Assembly: GCA_910577415.1 (NCBI GenBank)
Contig: CAJTLK010000041.1
Location: 1 to 9,912, forward strand
Source of the DNA: an uncultured Oscillospiraceae bacterium
GTDB lineage: Bacteria > Bacillota > Clostridia > Oscillospirales > Oscillospiraceae
Length of the DNA stretch: 9,912 nt
Direction: 5' to 3'
Positions 6,476-9,912 of the stretch are shown here, piece by piece. A program made the translations under genes and the position numbers. The notes below the pieces were generated by a model that ran no database searches, was not told where the DNA came from, and worked only from the letters and a program-made list of their open reading frames with translations. Within the stretch, counting starts at the first letter, position 1; each line of letters starts with the position of its first letter.

Positions 6476-7914
6476 TAGCATGTCCTCCTAAACCAATCAT
6501 ATCTGTCATATCCCCGCTCCTCGGTCTCCAGCGGGTCATAGGGCTTCGGCTCCTTCACCGCCCTCACCCTGGGCGCGATGGGGTTTTGCATACACACGTA
6601 CCGCAGCTCGTCGTAAATATGGTCCTCCCCGTCTGTGTCTACATCCTCCACATCCCGCTGGGAATACACCAGGCTGGGCACCGTGCGGATGAAGTGCTTA
6701 CAGGTGGAAAACACATAGAGCATGGGTAGGCCGCCGTCGTCAAAGGCCAGCCGGTGGTGGACCTGCATCTTGCCGTCCATGCGGGCGTGGTCGCCTTTCT
6801 CAAAATAGACCCGCTCCCGCTCCATCAGCGCGCCGATGCTCTCGGTGCCGTCGCTGCCCCAGATGGCCGGGTCCCCCACCCGGCGGATGGTTCGCCCCCG
6901 CAGATTGGGATCGTCGGCCTCGATGGCCCTGATCTGCCGCGCCACTGCCCCCGGCTCCAATCTGACGCCCACGTTGGGTTCCCCGGTGCAGCCGTAGTAC
7001 TCCCGGATACGGTAGAGCCTTCTGTCCCGGTCCACCGCGTACCACCCCACGGAGAAGGGCTTGGAATAGCCCCAGTCCAGGCCGCACCAAATTCCCCACC
7101 CCTCCGGCACCCGGAAGGGGTCGATGACGTGGGTGCGGAGCCGGTCCGCGTAGTGGGCGCTGTCGTTGCGCCACTCGGTGAACACCTGGCCGGAGAAGGT
7201 ATCCCAGTCCCCGTAGAGCAGGGCCTTGCGCTCCGCCTCGGGCATGGAGGCAAGGCGGGTGATGTAGTCCGGGTCGTTTTGGAGCAGGGCCGGGTTGTCA
7301 AATACCGACGAGGGCACAAAGATGCGGCTCTTGTGCCGCCTCTCGGTATGTCCGTCCGGGAAGACGATGTCCACATCGTCCCAGACGGTGGTCATTGGCG
7401 CCGCCGCCGTGATGAACCGCTCCTTGACCCAGCCATGGCCCACCCCGCCGGGGTTGGCGGTGGATCGGATATACACTCTCGTCCCTGGACCGTTGGGGCG
7501 GTTGCGGGAAAAGAGATAGCTGTACTCCTCCCAGGTGAAATGAGTCAGCTCGTCAAAGCCGATGAAATCATAGGCTTGCCCCTGGTACTTGGTCCGGTCC
7601 TTGGTGTACTGCATGGCGCCGAAGATGATCTTCGCTCCGCCGGGAAAGGTCCAGGTGTGGCTGGTGGCGTTGTACCGGGCCTTGGGAAAGGCCCTGGGAT
7701 AATAGTTGAGGCTCTTGTCCACCAGCTCGGCCAGCTGGGGAAAGGTCTTGCGGAGGAGAAGGGCCTTGTAGTGGGGGATATGCACCTGCCGCAGCGCCTC
7801 GCACACCAGCGCGTCCGACTTCCCGCCCCCCGCCGCCCCGCCATAGAGGGCCTCGTCCTCTGGGCGGGCCATAAAGGCCTCCTGCTTCGCCTGCGGCTTC
7901 CAAACAATGTTCAC
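6475..7914 (-). CDS. terL: Terminase large subunit (ATPase and nuclease)
   Basis: This 479-residue motor protein pumps DNA into the procapsid and cuts concatemers. The N-terminal VWKPQAKQEAF is the adenine-binding Q-type motif. Walker A is GGAAGGGKS (25-33) and Walker B with catalytic glutamate is FIGFDE (117-122). STANPGG (151-157) is the coupling motif. The C-terminal RNase-H-like nuclease shows GLDWGYSKP (D280), VGDPAIWG (D348) and EDHIYDELRY (D431, D435), giving the expected acidic cluster. The start is GTG at 7914, overlapping the small terminase stop as GTGA. An internal ATG (residue 15) would lose the Q motif. A G-rich ribosome binding site lies about 9 bases upstream. The stop overlaps the portal ATG by one base. 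All key residues are present, so the enzyme looks functional. Confidence 0.95.
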   Translation of the reverse strand: MNIVWKPQAKQEAFMARPEDEALYGGAAGGGKSDALVCEALRQVHIPHYKALLLRKTFPQLAELVDKSLNYYPRAFPKARYNATSHTWTFPGGAKIIFGAMQYTKDRTKYQGQAYDFIGFDELTHFTWEEYSYLFSRNRPNGPGTRVYIRSTANPGGVGHGWVKERFITAAAPMTTVWDDVDIVFPDGHTERRHKSRIFVPSSVFDNPALLQNDPDYITRLASMPEAERKALLYGDWDTFSGQVFTEWRNDSAHYADRLRTHVIDPFRVPEGWGIWCGLDWGYSKPFSVGWYAVDRDRRLYRIREYYGCTGEPNVGVRLEPGAVARQIRAIEADDPNLRGRTIRRVGDPAIWGSDGTESIGALMERERVYFEKGDHARMDGKMQVHHRLAFDDGGLPMLYVFSTCKHFIRTVPSLVYSQRDVEDVDTDGEDHIYDELRYVCMQNPIAPRVRAVKEPKPYDPLETEERGYDRYDWFRRTC

Positions 7915-8447
7915 CGTTCCATCCCCCCAGGGCTGTCATGCTCCGCGCCAGTCGCTCCTTGCCCGCTTTTCCGCCCTTCGTCTATCACTTCAGGTAGCAC
8001 CACCACCCCACCGGCCCCATCCTCGGTCTCCTTTCTCTTCTCCGGCTTGTACTGCCAACGGTCCGGGCGGCGGTTGGTGAGGTAGAACATGGCGCTGGTG
8101 GAGTCCGGCGGCACATTCTTTTGCACCGTCTTGGTCAGGGTGTAGATATTGCCCTCCTTGTCCAGCTTTTCCTCTACCGTGACCTCGGTGTAGCTGTACC
8201 CGCAGGAGCGCTTGTACAGCGCCGCCTCCACCTGGTCGTCCGGGACCTCCCTGGCCTGTCGGAATACCTCCGTCAGCGCCCTGTACCGCGCGTCTCCCTT
8301 CTCCCCTTCTTCCAAATAAGAACGAAAGCCGGCGGGAGAGATCCCCAGCTTTGCGGCGATCTCCCGGTCATCCGCCCCCGCCTCGGCCCACTTGGCGATC
8401 CTCTCCAGGTTGGGGAGCACATGGGTCTCGTATTTGCTTTTTCTCAT
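7911..8447 (-). CDS. terS: Terminase small subunit (DNA-recognition), with a repeat-derived tail
   Basis: The 178-residue protein is placed directly before the large terminase and overlaps it by four bases. Residues about 26-48 (DDREIAAKLGISPAGFRSYLEEG) read as a helix-turn-helix that would recognise the packaging site. The middle, including YKRSCGYSYTEVTVEEK and the SAMFYLTNRRPDRWQYK segment (about 118-134), is common in small terminase-like proteins of Firmicutes phages that resemble HTH transposase DNA-binding domains. The start at 8447 has AAAGGAGG upstream. From about residue 154 the tail EVIDEGRKSGQGATGAEHDSPGG is encoded by repeat copy B and resembles the portal tail (GQGA, then SERDSPG). 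The call depends on the HTH, the size and the neighbour; the family match is less firm than for the large subunit. Confidence 0.8.
   Translation of the reverse strand: MRKSKYETHVLPNLERIAKWAEAGADDREIAAKLGISPAGFRSYLEEGEKGDARYRALTEVFRQAREVPDDQVEAALYKRSCGYSYTEVTVEEKLDKEGNIYTLTKTVQKNVPPDSTSAMFYLTNRRPDRWQYKPEKRKETEDGAGGVVVLPEVIDEGRKSGQGATGAEHDSPGGMER
7930..7988 (-). repeat. Dispersed repeat, copy B (3' end of the small terminase gene)
   Basis: This is the short form of the repeat family. On the minus strand TGATAGACGAAGGGCGG leads to GGGCAAGGAGCG and then almost at once to GCGGAGCATGACAGCCC, so the two ends seen in copy A are joined without the middle hairpins. Thirteen bases at 7953-7965 match copy A (4688-4700) exactly. 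It is translated in the same frame as copy A, giving GQGATGAEHDSPGG. It stops about 15 bases before the large terminase GTG. Confidence 0.65.
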
Positions 8448-8590
8448 GTCCGCCCCCTCCTTTCGTCTGTGCTGGTTCAGCTCCGCGCTTCGGGGCTGTC
8501 ACGCTCCGCAAGCCTCTGGTCGCCGCCTTGCTTTCCCTCCGCCTCGGCCTGGTCTCCGAGCCGCACTGCGGCTCTGCGCTCGGCCTCACT
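8448..8590. other. Intergenic segment between the coiled-coil gene and the small terminase gene
   Basis: No gene fits here. The segment is mostly repeat copy C, followed on the minus strand by the AAAGGAGG ribosome binding site of the small terminase (about 8456-8463). A packaging (pac/cos) site could lie here or within the small terminase gene, but I see no distinctive signal for one. Confidence 0.5.
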
Positions 8591-8630
8591 TCAGTCCAAG
8601 CGCGGCGGCAGAGACTTGCTCCGCGCTTCT
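8492..8630 (-). repeat. Dispersed repeat, copy C (end of the coiled-coil gene and the gap after it)
   Basis: On the minus strand the copy begins with GAAGCGCGGAG, contains the conserved hairpin (8558-8574) and ends CGGAGCGTGACAGCCCC. Positions 8546-8598 match copy A at 46 of 53 bases. The first part supplies the last residues and the stop codon (8591-8593) of the coiled-coil gene; the rest is untranslated. A 12-base direct repeat, GCTCCGCGCTTC on the plus strand, occurs at 8480-8491 and again at 8618-8629, bracketing most of the copy. Confidence 0.7.
8558..8574. other. Conserved repeat hairpin, copy C version
   Basis: GAGCCGC (8558-8564) pairs with GCGGCTC (8568-8574) around ACT. Compared with copy A (4643-4659), the second pair changes from G-C to A-T on both arms together. 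Confidence 0.6.
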
Positions 8631-8968
8631 TCCTTTGGGCAAACTCCGATCACATAATTTCCGTCCCGGTCCTTTCCGGCCCGGACCTCGTACTGCCGGA
8701 GCATATCCGTGATGCCGTAGGCGGGCAGCGTCAGCCGCTTGCCCAGCAGTCTTCCCGGCTGGTCCGGGTCCGTGGCGTCCTCCCCGTATTTTAGGGCCAC
8801 CGCCGCCTGTAAGGCGTTGGCCGCCATATGGGTCTCCCGGTTGCCTCTGTCGGCCCTCTCGCAGCGCGCGGTCAGCTCCGCGATCCGCTTTTCCTGGTCT
8901 CCGACCTTTTTGCGGTACCTCTCCAGCTCATATTTCAGCTCTTTGACCTCGTCTTCATTTTTGCACAT
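8591..8968 (-). CDS. Unrecognised small phage protein with an N-terminal coiled coil (125 aa)
   Basis: I do not recognise the family. The start is ATG 8968, with GGAAGGAG about 10 bases upstream; a longer upstream frame reads into the preceding gene and is Gly/Arg-rich nonsense. Residues about 5-45 (KNEDEVKELKYELERYRKKVGDQ and on) form a charged amphipathic helix, probably a dimeric coiled coil. The second half, GRLLGKRLTLPAYGITDMLRQYEVRAG and DGNYVIGVCP, looks like a small folded domain. The last dozen residues (EEARSKSLPPRLD) come from repeat copy C and may replace the original C-terminus. It lies between replication and packaging genes and starts 32 bases after the helicase-loader-like gene ends, so it is co-transcribed. 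A DNA-metabolism or regulatory role is possible but not shown. Confidence 0.7.
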   Translation of the reverse strand: MCKNEDEVKELKYELERYRKKVGDQEKRIAELTARCERADRGNRETHMAANALQAAVALKYGEDATDPDQPGRLLGKRLTLPAYGITDMLRQYEVRAGKDRDGNYVIGVCPKEEARSKSLPPRLD

Positions 8969-9000
8969 CTTTTCCCGCTCCTTCCGCTGGTAATGCTCTC

Positions 9001-9459
9001 TCAGGACCGCAGCTCCAGGAGGACTGGGTCCCCCTGGGGCAGGTCCACGCCGTTTTTCTCGTAGAGGTCCCACAGCTCCCCCGCCGTCATCCCCGCCGCC
9101 TTTGCCTCCGCCAGCCCTGTGGGAAGTCCAAGCTCCCGCCTTTTCCGGCGGCACTCTTGCCACAGCTCCCGCAGCCGCTCCTCCCAGGGGTCCGCCCTCT
9201 GCCTCTTTCCGCCGCCCCGGATCAGGTGGTCGGGAAGGGGCGGGAGCAGGGCCTTGATCTCGGCCAGGTCGGGCCAAAAACGGCTCTTCCCCGCCTGGGC
9301 CTCCACCGCCTTATGTACCTGCTCCACGCTGTACCCCTCCAGCTCATGACACCAGCTCCCGGCGATCAGAGCATTCAATTTCGGCACGCGCTGGGCAGGC
9401 GTATTGGGGTGCAGGGCCTTGATGTGAGACCAAATGGCCTGGATATCAGCGATCTCCAT
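9001..9459 (-). CDS. Helicase-loader / G39P-like replication protein (putative)
   Basis: The 152-residue product starts at ATG 9459, chosen because AAAGGAG lies just upstream; the same frame runs upstream through proline-rich, low-complexity sequence that does not look like part of this protein. Residues about 1-75 (IADIQAIWSHIKALHP, then YSVEQVHKAVEAQAGKSRFWPDLAEIKALLP) follow the pattern of phage helicase loaders like SPP1 G39P: small helical proteins in which a stretch of the form 'A(x)n kF.P..aeI' follows a helical bundle. Such proteins bring the replicative DNA helicase to the replication initiator. The C-terminal half is highly charged (DPWEERLRELWQECRRKRRELG), with a final short helix (MTAGELWDLYEKNG). 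The identification is by pattern only. No helicase gene is seen in the window. Confidence 0.55.
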   Translation of the reverse strand: MEIADIQAIWSHIKALHPNTPAQRVPKLNALIAGSWCHELEGYSVEQVHKAVEAQAGKSRFWPDLAEIKALLPPLPDHLIRGGGKRQRADPWEERLRELWQECRRKRRELGLPTGLAEAKAAGMTAGELWDLYEKNGVDLPQGDPVLLELRS

Positions 9460-9482
9460 TTCGCCTCTCCTTTCGTTTTTTA

Positions 9483-9912
9483 TCACGCTCTCGTAAAAGC
9501 GCGCTTTGTTAGAGGGATATGTTTTTCTCTTGCTGTCTCCCAGGGTGATGGGGTGGGGGGTATAGGGGGTAATAAGATAGGGGGTATGGGGGGAAGAGAA
9601 GAGGGGGACCGGGGGGAGGGCAAGAGGGGGCGGCGAGTGGCGTTGTGGCTGTGGCCTCGTCTGCTTCCCATTCCACATCCTCCCTCGCTCTTACGTGGCG
9701 ATCTCTTTTCGGCTGTCAGGCTCCGCGCACGGCTGACCACTCGGAGATATAACTCCTCCGACTTCGCGCGCCGGTCCTCGGCCCTTGCAGGGCCTGTGGT
9801 CCGTCCGCTCCGCTCCGTCGTTATCCTCCTCGCAGCCGGACGCCTCCGCCCTTCGCCGCTGTCAGGCTCCGCGCACGGCTGACCACTCGGAGATATAACT
9901 CCTCCGACTTCG
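9483..9912 (-). CDS. Possible 3' end of an upstream gene, repeat-derived and proline-rich (partial, uncertain)
   Basis: A frame is open without a stop for 142 codons from the right edge (first full codon 9911-9909) to TGA at 9485-9483, 23 bases before the next start, a spacing normal for this operon. Its first part crosses the tandem repeat and reads AEPDSGEG, the same frame that gives AEHDSPGG in the small terminase and SERDSPGSG in the portal. The later part is rich in Pro, Ser and Arg (SSLPPIPPILLPPIPPTPSP), from the G/C-run tract. In a dense operon a 450-base empty gap would be unusual, which favours a gene end here. Against it, the sequence is all low complexity or repeat, and an internal ATG after a GGGAGG (about 9670) also gives a short open frame. 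No function can be assigned. Confidence 0.35.
   Translation of the reverse strand, partial: EVGGVISPSGQPCAEPDSGEGRRRPAARRITTERSGRTTGPARAEDRRAKSEELYLRVVSRARSLTAEKRSPRKSEGGCGMGSRRGHSHNATRRPLLPSPRSPSSLPPIPPILLPPIPPTPSPWETAREKHIPLTKRAFTRA
9550..9630 (+). other. G-run tract with quadruplex potential
   Basis: The plus strand has nine runs of three to six G's: 9550-9553, 9555-9560, 9565-9569, 9580-9584, 9588-9593, 9603-9607, 9611-9616, 9618-9620 and 9626-9630, with loops mostly 1-10 bases long. The 10-mer ATAGGGGGTA occurs twice (9562-9571, 9577-9586). Transcripts of the phage operon would carry the C-rich, G-poor complement, which resembles a Rho-loading sequence when not translated. Confidence 0.6.
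9711..9912 (-). repeat. Dispersed repeat, copy D, as a tandem array with 146-bp period running off the right edge
   Basis: A 55-base unit at 9712-9766 is repeated without a mismatch at 9858-9912, where the window ends, so the full period is 146 bases and the array continues beyond. Each unit ends on the minus strand in GCGGAGCCTGACAGC, the family core. Between the units is GGCCCT-TGC-AGGGCC (9780-9794), a hairpin in the place held by the conserved hairpin of copies A and C and also followed by a GAGGACCGG-like stretch. Each unit also has a small inverted repeat, CGGAG/CTCCG, around an AT-rich loop (9742-9760). Confidence 0.75.
9780..9794. other. Repeat hairpin, copy D version
   Basis: GGCCCT (9780-9785) and AGGGCC (9789-9794) form a perfect 6-bp stem with loop TGC. 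Sequence differs from the copy A and C hairpins, but position within the element is similar. Confidence 0.45.

Noticed and set aside
4694..6478. 594-codon plus-strand frame opposite the portal gene
   Set aside because: It is the complement of portal codons with GC-rich third positions and has no domain. The portal frame has the recognisable segments and start signals.
6754..8085. 443-codon plus-strand frame opposite the large terminase
   Set aside because: The terminase on the other strand has all ATPase and nuclease motifs; this frame has none and overlaps two real genes.
8448..8590. tRNA or other structured RNA gene in the gap before the small terminase
   Set aside because: No cloverleaf or CCA-type end can be drawn; the hairpin there belongs to repeat copy C.
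4472..8630. CRISPR array as an explanation of the repeats
   Set aside because: Copies are dispersed over kilobases, differ in length and sequence, and are not separated by uniform spacers.
9460..9678. Extension of the helicase-loader gene to an ATG at 9678 (225 aa)
   Set aside because: The added 73 residues are Pro-rich low complexity, the distal ATG has its purine run directly abutting it, and ATG 9459 has a well-spaced AAAGGAG.
9711..9912. Phage attachment site or iteron-type origin
   Set aside because: No tRNA or integrase is present nearby. The repeat shares its core with copies at other gene ends, so it is better explained as part of that family.

Overview
The window is part of a tailed-phage genome, most likely a prophage in a GC-rich member of the Clostridia (an Oscillospiraceae-type gut bacterium would fit). 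This rests on three things: the terminase-portal-scaffold-capsid gene order, strong AAAGGAGG-type ribosome binding sites, and GC-rich codon use. The host assignment is inference. Every supported gene lies on the minus strand, so the operon reads from right to left.

In transcription order: a 143-codon frame open at the right edge (9912-9483) may be the 3' end of an upstream gene. It holds a 146-bp-period tandem repeat and a C-rich, proline-coding stretch. Next come a small helicase-loader-like protein (9459-9001) and an unrecognised coiled-coil protein (8968-8591). The packaging and head block follows: small terminase (8447-7911), large terminase (7914-6475), P22-type portal (6475-4373), a Prp/DUF464 cysteine protease (4369-3986), scaffold (3989-2925), N4-gp56-type major capsid protein (2857-1784), a small capsid-neighbour protein (1726-1400), and a long coiled-coil fibre protein that starts with GTG at 1294 and runs off the left edge.

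The genes form a standard DNA-packaging and procapsid-building set, tightly coupled by ATGA, GTGA and TAATG overlaps. Two things stand out. First, the Prp-like protease sits directly before the scaffold and capsid genes. Both of those products carry the same N-terminal motif, [IV]RL[DS]LFDG, behind a short basic/aromatic leader. This suggests a phage-encoded counterpart of the Prp maturation known for L27 and for phage 80alpha, acting on a different target sequence. Second, a dispersed, hairpin-bearing repeat family occurs at four places at or near gene 3' ends (around 4472-4720, 7930-7988, 8492-8630 and 9711-9912). The core CGGAGCNTGACAGYC is shared. Where it is translated, the same reading frame is used, adding extra C-terminal tails to the portal and small terminase and probably to the coiled-coil protein. 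One hairpin of the family shows compensatory base changes between copies.

Three stem-loops separate the scaffold, capsid, 108-aa and fibre genes. They may set relative expression levels in the late structural operon.
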